Assembly: GCA_947034895.1 (NCBI GenBank)
Contig: OX344761.1
Coordinates: 36,034,863 to 36,098,862 of the forward strand
DNA length: 64,000 bases
Source of the DNA: Rhytidiadelphus loreus
Lineage: Eukaryota > Streptophyta > Bryopsida > Hypnales > Hylocomiaceae
Direction: 5' to 3'
The notes under the pieces were generated by a model. That model had not been told where the DNA came from and ran no database searches. It saw nothing but the letters and a program-made list of their open reading frames with translations. This document shows positions 1 to 11,152 of this stretch, piece by piece. Position 1 is the first letter of the stretch, and each line of letters starts with the position of its first letter. The translations under genes and the position numbers were made by a program.

Positions 1-554
1 CCTACAATATTTCTCACTAACTTATCCTCTATGGAGTGGATGATCACTTCCCAACTCACAAGTCTAAGAGCCGACCTTTCCTATCTCAAAATGGTATTTA
101 CTAAAGTAATTGTAATTTGGGTGAGCTTTCTCGGATATAAAATCAAGCTAAGGAACTCGAACAACTACCGGTCTCGAGGACTTTTGCAGTCACCCGCGGC
201 GTATCCCTCTTTTAGATCGGCCGGATTTTGAAATCTATCAACCACAAATTTATCCAGCTGGCTGGCCCATCCGGCTCTTTTGCTCGGGGCAAAGTATACG
301 CTTTCCTACATCTCCGCAATCCAGACCTTAGGGCGACCTTTAACAGTCAACTGGTATTGATTGGGAACTCTGTAAAGAATTTGCTCAATCATATCCTCAT
401 TCCGGATGTTCCATGGCCTTTGCAAGAATCCAAAACAACCCATGGCAGTTAGGTCATCCTCCATCTACTAGAGACGTTCCAGATCAATATGAATACGTGA
501 ACTAATCATCTGGGCCGTCACTACCAGTTTTCGCGGCTCGTTGGGTTCCGCCAT
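1..554 (-). pseudogene. Decayed reading frame of unknown family
   Basis: Read on the minus strand, an ATG at 554 opens a frame that stays protein-like for about 130 codons but contains two adjacent stops near 470-475 (after the residues DLERL), another stop near 305 (after VWIAEM) and one near 165 (after KSPRDR). After that, protein-like sequence resumes in another frame (DFISEKAHPNYNYFSKYHFE). The clean stretch includes the residues MGCFGFLQRPWNIRNEDM and later SKRAGWASQLDKFVVDRF. I do not recognise the family. The repeated stops plus a frame change mark it as dead. It could be an old mobile-element gene or a host gene fragment, and it runs off the left edge of the window. Confidence 0.5.
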
Positions 555-1009
555 GGTTACCAATATACTACCTCAATTTTGGTGCAATCAACACCGGACT
601 CCCTTTTTCTCCCTAACGCGGTCCTAACTCACCACTCTTTCATTTACTAAGTGCGGTGCGATGAAACTCAAAGAAAAAAAGAAAGAATGAGGATGGCGGT
701 AGGGTTTAAGTATTGTCGAAGGTTTCAAGTTTGCCAAATGAATATGCCCTCATTCCAGTAAGTTCTGTAGCCAAAACTAGATTCTAGGTCCCACTATTCT
801 GAAACTTTCCGATTTCTAGCTACTGGTTCCAAGCGACTCCGTAACCCGAATTATAGTTTTAGCTTTTCTACTAAAGTACTATTCTCTAATTCATGTTTTT
901 AGCTCCTAATTCCCTATGCCTATACAAAAATTGAAAAACTTTTTCCTACTTTACTCCTATTTTATATATTTTTTTGGATTTTCAGATATTGCGTACTTCC
1001 ACAAATTCC
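555..1009. other. Intergenic, nothing recognised
   Basis: AT-rich sequence with short A and T runs. I see no supported gene, RNA or repeat here. Confidence 0.5.
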
Positions 1010-1128
1010 AACCCCTGGAGCCCAAGCTATTGGAACCAAGGTGCTAGAGCCCGGCCGTTGGGTGCCCGGTCGTTGGGTGCCCCATTAGAGCTAATTGTTG
1101 GTGCCCAGCTACTAGTGTCGGTCGCTAG
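1010..1128. repeat. GC-rich minisatellite, left part
   Basis: Degenerate tandem units built on a core like TTGGGTGCCCGGTC or TTGGAGCCC repeat here with a spacing of about 13-20 bases. The same unit family continues at 2287-2375 on the other side of the CACTA-like element, so the two parts were probably one array before the insertion. Its base composition stands out from the AT-rich surroundings. Confidence 0.6.
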
Positions 1129-2280
1129 TACTAGAAAAAACCCGTGTTTTAGTGGTGTTTTTAAAGACGTGAAAGTATGTTTTTTTCAATTAAAGGTATG
1201 TCAACTCTAATGTCACCTAAAATCTATTGTAGGCGGCATTTCTACAAACGGCTGAAATCTACTATAACGTGCCCTAATGTCTGCATGTTTCATGGAAACG
1301 GTTGTTGATACCTTGTGTTTTCACTCTCCAAATGCTTGCCACATTGATGCCACATGGCAACCACATCATTTTTTTTTGGTTTGGGCAATGTCTTTTTTTA
1401 TTAATAAAAAAATCATTGTCATAATACAACACGTGATGTGCCTCACTGAAAAACATTAATGGCATTAATTGTATGAAATAATTATTTAAAAATAATAATA
1501 ATATTTTAAAAATTCCAAAAAAAATGAACAAGCAAAATTGTCAAATTCACCAAGAAATTATTGTCTACTCAAAAGAATTTTTAATGGCAAAGTTAAGTAA
1601 TTATTTCATTGAGAATGAAGGGCGAAAAGGTCCCTTTTATATTGAAATTCATCATCCATTCATGACAAAGGATATAGGATAATTCACAAATGAGAACTTG
1701 ACTACATTGTATGTGGATGTTGTTTTAAACATGAAGATGTTTTTTTTTGACATCTACATGTTATTTCTGACATCTAGAGGTTGTTTAAAACAAGTGGATG
1801 TTTATTTAGACATTCAATTTTGAAAAAAAAATTTGCTTTACATATCCCAATCATATGGTTTGTCTTACTTCCTACCACCCCACTTGTATAAAGAGATTAT
1901 TTTTTCACCCATAGTATACATCCATCAATTTTCCTTTTTTTTCAAAGCATGCCACATGGCTATCCTTTCCCAATTTTTTCCACATCCGGTCATCATTTTA
2001 CATTAGCCTATAATAATTTACAAAAAATTACCTAAGTAAATCCAAAAATCCTAGTCGATGTGGGACGTTCTAGTAAGCGTCACCATGTTTAATTTGATGT
2101 TAAAAAAAGCATACAAGTCCCTTGTGTCATCCACCTGTTTTTGCTCTAACGTCCCCATGTCTTTTCCAACATTAGCAAAAATCTGCCTCTCATAGGCTTA
2201 GAATTTGTGACACATTGATGTCAATGAAAACATGACCCATTTCTTCATAACACCATAGAAAACACGGGGTTCTTATAGTG
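1129..2280. mobile_element. Non-autonomous CACTA-like transposon
   Basis: The left end reads TACTAGAAAAAACCCGTG followed by TTTT. The inward-read right end reads CACTATAAGAACCCCGTG followed by TTTT. The imperfect inverted repeat of about 22 bases has the CACTA start on the right and one changed base on the left. Flanking triplets are TAG and TAA, a 2/3 match to the 3-bp target duplication of this superfamily. The interior (1,152 bp in total) has no credible transposase, so the element is non-autonomous. It sits inside a GC-rich minisatellite whose units occur on both sides. The decayed left end and imperfect flanks suggest it is old. Confidence 0.6.
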
Positions 2281-2286
2281 TAAGGC

Positions 2287-2375
2287 CTGGTGGTTGGAGC
2301 CCGGTCCTGGGGCCCAGCATTGGAGCCCAAGTTGTTGATGCCCGGTCCGCTAGTGCTAGCTACTAGAGCCCAACC
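2287..2375. repeat. GC-rich minisatellite, right part
   Basis: Units like TTGGAGCCCGGTC and TTGATGCCCGGTCC continue the array seen at 1010-1128, with the CACTA-like element between the two parts. Confidence 0.55.
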
Positions 2376-5300
2376 ACGGAAAAAAATAGCAAAGAAAAGG
2401 ATTCTAACTTAATTACGCAAGATTGAAAAAAATGGAAAGAAAGAAGCACCTTCCCCTACCCCACTTGTTGATGTTTGCCTAATTTTGGACACTAAACTTT
2501 GACTTGTCTCCAAAATGTTTTGGAGACTAAAATTTGGAGTGAAATCCTTAGGTAGTCTAGGATCAAGCTATTGGTTTGGTTGTAACACCAAATTTAGGAC
2601 TTCCCCTTGAATCTTGGTGTTCAAAGTTCCGTTGTCTAAAGAATTTAACACACAATATAGAACTTGCATTGGTTAGAAAAGGTAGAGTTTTGTCACCCCA
2701 AAAGGGAACCACCCCACTCTTTTCTTAACTAAGTCAAGAGGGACTAGACTCGACACAACACCTAGGACTTGGATTAATAACAAGAACAAGAGTGACTCAT
2801 CGTTAGTAGCATTGTAGCACGGGGTTAGTACAAAGTTTGCAAGAAAAAACACAAAACTAGAGGCTCTCCAAAGCGGCATCACCAAGGTACGGTGGAAGGT
2901 AAGCTCTAGGATTAGTACCAAGTGAAGACTCAAAGAAATAAAGATTAATGACCAATTCGACACAATACTTGTAAACAAGAAAAAACCATAAACACTCAAT
3001 CCAAAGTAACAACAAGGTGTAGAAGGACCCCTAAAGTCCTCTACACTCCTTAAGAAACACCAACAATAGCTCAAAAAGGAACCTAAAAACATTGTTCAAG
3101 GGTTTTGGCCAAAAGGGCCAAAATATTCAATCCAACAGACCCAAGTACAAGAATGAAGTGTTTTGAGAGGAAGAACAGTGCCCTTTTATATTATTTCGGG
3201 GCACCCTCCCCCCCTCTTTCTAACCTAATTAACCCTATCACTTTAGATTTTCATCCTTATCTTTTAGGATTTTTATCTCATTAGAGTTTTTACATTGGTC
3301 CAAATCTCTAACTTTTGGAGTTCAACTCCAAATCACAAACAGATTGTGCCATTGGCTTCAAAAGGCCATCATTAATCTGTAAGATCCCATACCCCTTGTT
3401 TCTCTAGTAAAAAACTCATTGACAACTAGTGCCAACTAGGCTCAGTAAAAAGGTTAAAATCTAACTTTCAGAGGTTATCTTTTCTAACAAGGGTGACTAA
3501 CTGGGGTTGTCAAGAGGGCTCTAGGGAGTAAGAAAAGACTCCTTGATGACTTCATTCCGACTTTGTATATTCCCGAGATGCCGGTCAACTCCATGTCAGT
3601 CCCGCCATATTTGATATTTGGAGGAATGTCGGTGAAAAGACTTTGAAACTTGTCAGGGTGTGTTATTGACATAAAATAAAAAAAACTAATTTTTAGTGAG
3701 ATTTTTCCGCAACCCGGGAATTTCTCATGAATTTCCGCTCACAGGTTTAAATAGTTGACCGTCCAGAAAGGGTATTTCCACAAGTCAGAAACTTCAGAAA
3801 CTTCTTGAGGAACCTCTCATAGAGTTTTCCAAGGGGTGAGCAAAGTTTTGTGTTAGTCTTGCACATGGTTGACAAAAAAAGTAAAATCAACCTTCCTTGA
3901 TTTATCAACAGTTAGAGAATCTTCTACATGCAAGGAAATCTTTGCAAATGGATTTCGCTTTTGACTTCTTGACATGCTTTCAATCTTAGAGCACCATCCG
4001 ATGGCCATAGATTCCTCCATTGGCATGTCTTGAGAAAATGACTCCTACATGCTAACAATTGAGGTTTCTAATATTTCATTGATGGAATGGAGAAACTAAA
4101 ACCTATCTTTGGAGATTTACGTAAAGGTGTCTCTATCTCTCATGGAACCAATTTAGCCAAGCATGGTCACATGTACTTGATTCTAGGCTATTTCGGGTAA
4201 GTTCTCTACAACAAGCCTATTAATTCTCACTACTTCATGATTCTAACCTATGTACAAGTGGATTTTGGAGAAATTCTAAGGGTAAAAGTCTATTTATGAC
4301 CAAAGGCTATATTGGCATGTGACATGCCTATTTGGGTTCTATACTCTTTGGGGGGATTTTTGTATAATATTATAATTTAAATTGCACTAATAAAAAAACA
4401 AATAACTATGAGTCCCAAGTGACGAATTGAAAGTTCACAGGTGGTGACACTTATTTAATTTGAGTTTCATTGCTACTGTTGTCATAGCTACAAGAAGCAA
4501 AATTGCTAGTAGTTGCTATATATGAATTTCATTAGTATAGTAGTTCCTCCAAGTGCCCTTCATTGATTACTTTTGGTACCTATTAAAGGGATGTAATACC
4601 AATTTATATTCATTACTATAGTGGAATTTTTTTTTATTGTAGAGTAGGAATTGACCATTGCATAAGCAAGTGACATTGCACCAAATTCTAGCGCTGGATT
4701 GACGAATGCCAAGAAAATTATAGTTGAATCGATACTAGTATTTTTCCAATAGTAAGCGTGCTGAAATAACTCTATAGTAGTTAGTATGAATGGTATGGGA
4801 TTCACTCAAGGTATTTTGATTGTTTAAATTGTGTTCTGAACAATGCAGAGAAGTAGAGGGTACATGGAAGGGACAAGCTTGAAGATAAATGTCACAAATG
4901 GAGCATGGGTTTGTTTCGGTGTTGCCTTCTAAGTTTTTTCTTTTTTTGTACCGTCAAACGACAATAGGATAGAACTAACAAGTTAGAGGGTTTGAATGTA
5001 ATCACTCAAATGTTTTGTCATCATTTCCATTGGATTCTTTTGGAACTTGTGTTTAATAGTGCTCATGAGGTTGATCATATAAATTCTTTGAATTGACATA
5101 GTATTGACAAGTTTTTTTAGGCTTTAGGTGAGGAGCAGGTCTCAGTGCATTTCTTCTAGAAGCGTATGCAATAATGTAGGTTGACAAAGTATACGTATTT
5201 GGAGAGAAAAGCCCAAGAAGTAGAAAGCCTTTGTTTAAGCTAGGAAATCTATAATTAATAAACTATGTAAGGGCTGGAATTGAATTTTGGAGAGGCGAAA

Positions 5301-6709
5301 CATCTGGAAATGTTTTGCAAAAAATTGTCCTTGGAAGACAAGTAGAATTGACATGTAATCCAAGATGTCATCTCATATGTTTTTGAGCTTTGTGAAATTA
5401 GTTATAAAATTTTGAAGATGAAATGACAAAGGGCTCTGAAATGGCTCACTTCCTAAAATGTACATTGTCTGTACATTTTTGAAGGCTATGAAAAGGGAAT
5501 ATGTACGAATATTGTACATGTAAGGATGTGGACCATTTTGGGGCCTTGATGCTTTCATAGCCTCCTACCTTAGTATAGAAATTGGAATTGAAGATGCAAC
5601 TGATATATGAAAGAGAGTGTTTTGGGTATCATTGTGGAGATATGTGGATGCATAGGTTTGCATTCCATTGTATGTGATGGTTTAGAGAAAGAAACTTTGT
5701 AGAATGCATGTGCATTTTTTGATTGTGTAAGTTGCAATAGAGAAACAAGAAATATTGACTGTCTTGCAATATGAAAGCATACTAAAAATCATGTGATGTA
5801 GCATTTCCTAGCTTTATGTAAGGCAAGATGTTCATATGTAATAAGAAGTTCTATATTTGCATGAGAGTAGAAGGAACAATTGGCATTTCAAAATAATCAG
5901 TGAAAATCAATTTTTTTTGCAGGTGGTTAGAGGTATATAGGTCATATCCACTACGTACATTTTCAACAATTGGGTGGCAATTGCAAAATAAAAGTGGCAA
6001 GCTATAATTGGATATGAAATGGGTACAAATGAAATAGCAAACAAACATTGGATACACGTACAGAAGTTTAAGTAGGGAAGTCAAGATTGAAGTAATAATA
6101 TTTATGAAATGTGTTTAATAGAGGGAAATGGTGACAGTGTTCTACTAGTTGTATGTGTGAATGCATGCCATTACTGTCATCATTTTATAAACATATAGAG
6201 AAAAATGTAGAGGTTCAATATATAGTATGTGAACTAAAGAAATGGAATGCAGTTCATGTGAATGGTTGCACATAGAACATGCATTCATGTATGTGCTGTT
6301 GAATTTATATGAATTTCTCAATCTCAAATATGAAAATTATTGTGAATCATCAGACATGCGGAGTGAGAAATTGACCATTCATGAGCATTGTGAAAATGAC
6401 CAAATGAAGAACAAGTGGTAGAAAATACTTTTCATGACTACTATAAAAGTGACAAAATCAACAACAACAATAACAGTTTTCTATTCAGAAATCAACTATT
6501 TTGTGTTAACAACTGCCCAAATTAACTTGTCCATATTATCAAAAAAAATCAACGCTTTTGTGTTGATTTTTTGTTAGTTCAGTCACCAAAATTTCTACTA
6601 GTGATTAGACATCTTCCCAACAGATTCAAATCACACAGTGGGGTCCATTGCTAAGTTATTGCATGATCTTGAAATGTAACCGAAGTCTTCATCACGTCAA
6701 TTGTTTGTA
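2376..6709. other. AT-rich intergenic DNA, no gene supported
   Basis: Short open frames occur on both strands, the longest being a hydrophobic 139-codon frame at 2673-3092 (-). None shows a known domain, splice structure or coding-like composition. Around 6592-6603 the sequence ends in a CACTA-like terminus (CACTAGTAGAAA when read on the minus strand), but I found no matching second end, so no element is called. Confidence 0.5.
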
Positions 6710-7504
6710 TAGGGATTAAGCCATTCAAGCTTGTCTAAAGCCTTATTAGAATGCTCAAATCTATGCATAGAGTTCCTTCCCAAGAGTTGGTGGAAGTTAT
6801 AGTTCTTCCTCCGACGATGACTCTGCAACTTGACAACACCTTTAGAGATAACAAAAATTGGTGGATTTTTGCATTTTGCTCCCTCATTGTACATAGAGTC
6901 ATTTTTGTGAGGTATACATCAGTTTTCTCATTGTTGAACACACTCACAAAGATATTGTTTTCAATTGTTGGAGCAATAAGTTGAAGACAAATGACTACCT
7001 CACTATTCCTAGACTCATAAAGTCCTTCATGGACTACAAAACAGAGACCTTCATCTCCCATCTTATCAAGAAAGTCCTCGACTTCAAACAATTTGTAGAA
7101 GGATTCTTGTACCCATGTAGAGATGCTTTAGAAGGTCATTTTCAAGCACAACAATTCAAGTTCTACAAGAATTCTAATGGATGGCCCTCGATGCAATACA
7201 AGATCCTTTATACTAACGTTGATTGGTTGCCAAAGGAGGGTGGAGGAATTTGATTGTGGAAGGAGACTATAGATGGACATCCCTTGGTACCTACCAATGT
7301 ACGACAACCTTTGGCTCCGTAGAAAATGCATTCTTCAAGGAAGTTTGCAAAGGCTTGGACGGCTACACTTTTTTAAAGGGACAAATGTTAGATGCCGACA
7401 TGATTGGAGAGTATTATAAGAAGATTGATCTAGTACGGAAGTATTGGGAAGGTGTGAGGTCTACTCTTAATGAGCCTTTTGTCATTCAAGAGGCATTAGA
7501 ATAA
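6710..7504 (+). pseudogene. DUF7869-type mobile-element gene fragment
   Basis: The fragment contains LQLDNTFRDNKNWWIFAFCS, then in another frame EVYISFLIVEHTHKDI, then LKTNDYLTIPRLIKSFMD and FKQFVEGFLYPCRDALEGH, QFKFYKNSNGWPSMQYK and DWLPKEGGGI. This order (LQLDN..NKN, then HTHxDI, then a PTIPxLxKSFMD-like block, then GWPxMQYK) is what I recall of proteins with the DUF7869 domain, which are multicopy and transposon-associated in several non-seed plants and animals. A frameshift lies near 6905, a stop replaces an expected codon at 7252, and the C-terminal part (GEYYKKIDLVRKYWEGVRST) lies in yet another frame ending at 7504. The N-terminal half is missing. Family assignment is from memory of motif order. 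Confidence 0.6.
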
Positions 7505-8229
7505 GAATTTTTGCCAAATTCTATAGCTAGCACAAATGAGTTTGGCCAAATGCAAGGCAATAACAGACCACATGAAGAGATTCAAGAGGATGTGCCTTTT
7601 GTTGGTCAAAGGCATGATCATCCACGTCCTTCATTCCTCACTTCATTCTATATCAATTGAATGTGTTACTTTTGCAGAATATTTTGTCGCAGCATATTAG
7701 TTGTATTGATCTTTTCTCATTTTGTTACAAAATCAAATGTTTTGGGTGTTATAATAAATTTTCATTTCTATTTTTATATTCAGTTGTATATAATTTTGCA
7801 ATTTTATCTATTGTATTTTTACAGTCTATATCTCTTTATATTGTAAGGTAAATTTTTTTTTTATCAATGAGTTCTATACTTTTGAACTCTGCTACTTACA
7901 CATATTTCATTTGATCTACTTTGAAAGTACAATTTATTATTGATGTTGATTGGTCAAAGTTATAATCTTATTGATCTCCTTCTTTTGTCTTTAACCATAG
8001 AAGTGTAGAGCGAGTATACCCCAAAGAAACAACAAGTAAATAATTATTTCTACTATTTAATGAACCAATGTAGCAACCTAAGATATGAAATTTGTATTGT
8101 GAGAGTGAAGAGTGTTGATGCTCCTTTTCATACTTGCCCTAAATTCATATTTCATATGGCACATTGGAGTCTCAATTTAATAAACGCATTTATGTTTTGA
8201 TTTTAGGAATGTAATTAAAATGAGAATCT
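7505..8229. other. AT-rich intergenic DNA, nothing recognised
   Basis: T-rich stretch with short open frames only. No supported feature. Confidence 0.5.
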
Positions 8230-8679
8230 ACTTTCTTTCATTTTAATGAATATGGCCTTATAGGTCCAAACACCACAAAACAAAGTTCATGCACCCCTCC
8301 ATGCAAAGAGCTTTCCAACACTACCAAGAATGCCACTAGTGGAATCACGATATTTTAGATTTTGGCATATCAAACAAAACAAACAAAGCAAAACAAAACT
8401 ATCAAATTAATTTAAGGTATAGACTAGTGTGCTAAGTGCCTTTGCCACAATATAACAAAAAATAAAAGTGAAAGTAATTTTTTAATTTTTTAATTCACAA
8501 TTTTTTGAAATTCAATATCTTTTTTGTCATGAGTTGGAACATCATGAAACAAATGAAATTCAATAACTATCACATTGTAGGTTCAAATGCCATGAAACAA
8601 AGTCCATGCACCCAACCTTGCAAAGAGCTTTCTAGTGATACCAATATTCCAAGAATGTGATTAGAGGACGCACAATCTA

Positions 8680-9631
8680 CACTAGAAGAAAAACACGTCC
8701 GGCACAACCAACTACTATGCAACTAGTGCCCTATGCAACTGTCATGCAACTAGTTTCCTCTCTATTTGCACCAAATCTAATGTAGTTGTTTTGTGTCATT
8801 GTTTTACAATATTCATTCATTGTTTTAGTTGCAAAGTAGTCATTTTGTAGTTGCAAAAAATGACTAGGAAACAACTAGTGTCCTATGCAACTATTATGCA
8901 ACTGTAAAATGACCATAGTTGTTTCCTAGTTGTACGCTAGTTGTTTCTTAGTTGCACTCTAGTTGTTTCCTAGTTGCTTTCAAAGTTCATTCCCATTCGT
9001 GTTATATCAATTGACCCATATCAATTGTAAGGAGTACCATTAGATTGAACATATAAGACTTGTAAGTTGTTATAGTCTTATGTAATGAATTCTTTTGATA
9101 GAATTCTAAGATTTCTATAATTTGTGGGTTTCTACAATTTGTAAATTTTGTATATAAGAATTTTAAAAATAATTAAAATTCAAGAAATTTTATAATCTAG
9201 GAAATTGAATTTTGAAATCTAGGAAGAAGGTAGATCTGAAATTTTGAAATCTAGGAAGAGGGTAGATTTGAAATTTTGAAATCTAGAAAAAGGTAGATTT
9301 GAAATTCAAAAATCTAAGAAAAAGGTAGTTCTGAAATTCAAAAATCTAGAAAGGAGGTAGATCTGAAAATTTGAAATCTACAAATCATTGAGATTTATAT
9401 TTTAAAATTTACAAATCTACAAGTTGCAAGCAAGTTGCAAACAAGTTGCATACAAGGATGAAGTTCTTTGTATGGTGTCGGATGACAAAAAACCTTGCAA
9501 CTAGACTGCAACTAATGCGACTTGTCCACTGCAACTACGGACTCTACATTGTCACCTAGTTGCAAATGTCCTATGCAACTACAAAATGAGTTGCATACTG
9601 TAGTTGCAAAACCCCTCATTTTCTTCTAGTG
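8680..9631. mobile_element. Non-autonomous CACTA transposon
   Basis: Both ends carry the perfect 13-base inverted repeat CACTAGAAGAAAA, and the element is flanked by a perfect 3-bp target duplication CTA (8677-8679 and 9632-9634), the signature of the CACTA (En/Spm) superfamily. Inside both ends are many copies, in both orientations, of a motif like ATGCAACTA or TAGTTGCA. Clustered subterminal motifs are typical binding sites for this group's transposase. The centre (about 9205-9385) is a minisatellite of about 36-bp units with the core GAAATCTAGGAAGAAGGTAG. At 952 bp with no reading frame, it cannot move by itself. Confidence 0.85.
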
Positions 9632-10323
9632 CTAGGAGATCTCATTGTAACAAACAAACATACTCATTTAAGGTATAGACTAGTATGCCATGTGTTATTG
9701 CCACATTTTATAATAAAATAAAAATAAAAATAATTTTCTAATTTATAAAAAATTCAATATCTTTTTGCCATGAGTCAAGATTGCCACAAAACAAAGCCAT
9801 GCACCCCTCTTTGTAGAGAGCTTTTCAACAGTACCAAGAACACGACTAAGGGATGCAAGGTCTAAGAAATCTCATTAGAACAAACAAAACAAAATAAACA
9901 AACAACCTAATTTAACCTCTAATACTATAGTGTGCCCTATATTGTTGCCACAATCAAAATCAAAATCAAAGTAGTTTTTTGTAATTTAAGATCCAAAACA
10001 ACTCAAAAATCCATAATTTTCCTACTATAGGTCCAAAACGTCATGAAACAAAGCCTGTACACCCCTCTTCTCAAAAGCTTTTCGATGATACTAAGAACGT
10101 GATTAGAGGACAGACAATTAAGTGTGCCCTATGCCATTGCCACAATATAATAAAATATAAAAATAAAAGTATTTTTTAATTTTTTAATTCATAAAAACTT
10201 TAAAAATCAATAACTTTCACATTGTAGGTCCAAATGCCATGAATCAAAGTACGTGCACCCCTCCTCGCCGAGGGTTTTCTAACAATACCAAGAATGCAAC
10301 TAAGGAATACATAGTCTAGGAGT

Positions 10324-10369
10324 AACAAACAAAACAAACAAACAAACAAACAAACAAACAAACAAACAA
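10324..10369. repeat. (AAAC)n microsatellite
   Basis: About eleven AAAC units, slightly interrupted at the left end. It lies at the end of the last satellite unit. Confidence 0.9.
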
Positions 10370-10420
10370 GAAAATAGCCTAACTTAACCTCTAATGTAAG
10401 CAAGAACCACAATGTGATTT

Positions 10421-11152
10421 ATTGTTTGTGTGTTCTTTCATTGCAAGGCTAAATTCAAGAAAATCTTTCACAATTCTCCGCTTACTAAAAAAACATACAA
10501 ATTTCATACATGCAAAAAACATACTCTCCTATTGTTCTTGTAAGATTACAAAGAAAAGAGCCCCATACAACATGCTATGCTATAATAAACACCACTTGTA
10601 TTTTTAGGTTCCTCTGTACAAAAACTGTATGAACAAGGGCAACCTCCATTAGGGGTTAATGGATGGATATAAGAAAAATATGCAAAAGTTCAAGAAAGGA
10701 TTCATGAAAAAAAAAATCCTTTCATATTAAGTTTCAAAATAGGAGCATAGAGAGGACTTGAAATTAGAACAATCGGTCACAGTCCTTTCAGGGTTTACCA
10801 ATCACTGATACGGAATACTCCGTACTAAGCAACCTGCCGTGCATCATGTCTGGCGACGAAGTCTCATGTTGAGAGGAAGGAGAACTAAGTTAAGTTGTGC
10901 TGCTTTCAATGGAATAGCTGCGACACAGCTTCCAGAATTGATTTTGGAGGACAGTCCGAAAGCTAAATTCGTGAATTCTAGGAGTGCACATAAGCTTATT
11001 GCAGCCTTGACGTGTTTTTCTGTTGTACTGCTGTTTTGAGTTCCGTGCGTCATGCGCATTCAAATGTGCAGCTTCTGACAAACGTGCTCGTGAGGGGAGC
11101 TCCTCACGTAGACTAATTCGTCCGACGCATTTTCTCGTCGATTCTCGCCGCC
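10421..11152 (+). promoter_or_regulatory. NRPC2 upstream region and 5' UTR
   Basis: The region between the satellite array and the NRPC2 start codon must hold its promoter. I see no clear TATA box close to the ATG, which would fit a housekeeping gene. A short palindrome TACGGAATACTCCGTA lies at 10809-10824. A 66-codon frame at 10839-11039 has no recognisable domain and may be chance. Confidence 0.35.

Larger units (their letters stand above)
8230..10420. repeat. Degenerate tandem satellite-like array
   Basis: A unit of roughly 200-320 bp recurs about five times. Each unit contains a block like AGGTCCAAATGCCATGAAAC then AAAG..CATGCACCCCTCC and GAGCTTTC (near 8262, 8580, 9772, 10031 and 10228). 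Between these lie blocks like GTGTGCCCTATG..ATTGCCACAAT followed by A/T runs (near 8428, 9685, 9932 and 10121). The units are strongly diverged, so the array is old. It is interrupted by the CACTA element at 8680-9631. Confidence 0.7.

Noticed and set aside
2673..3092. 139-codon hydrophobic frame on the minus strand
   Set aside because: Hydrophobic residues come from local AT and pyrimidine bias. No domain, splice context or promoter supports it.
6592..6603. Possible right end of a CACTA element
   Set aside because: CACTAGTAGAAA is present on the minus strand, but no partner end or 3-bp duplication was found upstream.
10200..10412. Frame with repeated LFVC residues
   Set aside because: It is a translation of the (AAAC)n microsatellite.
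10839..11039. 66-codon frame just upstream of NRPC2
   Set aside because: No recognisable domain. Overlapping frames of equal length occur on the other strand, so it is most likely part of the NRPC2 promoter or leader.
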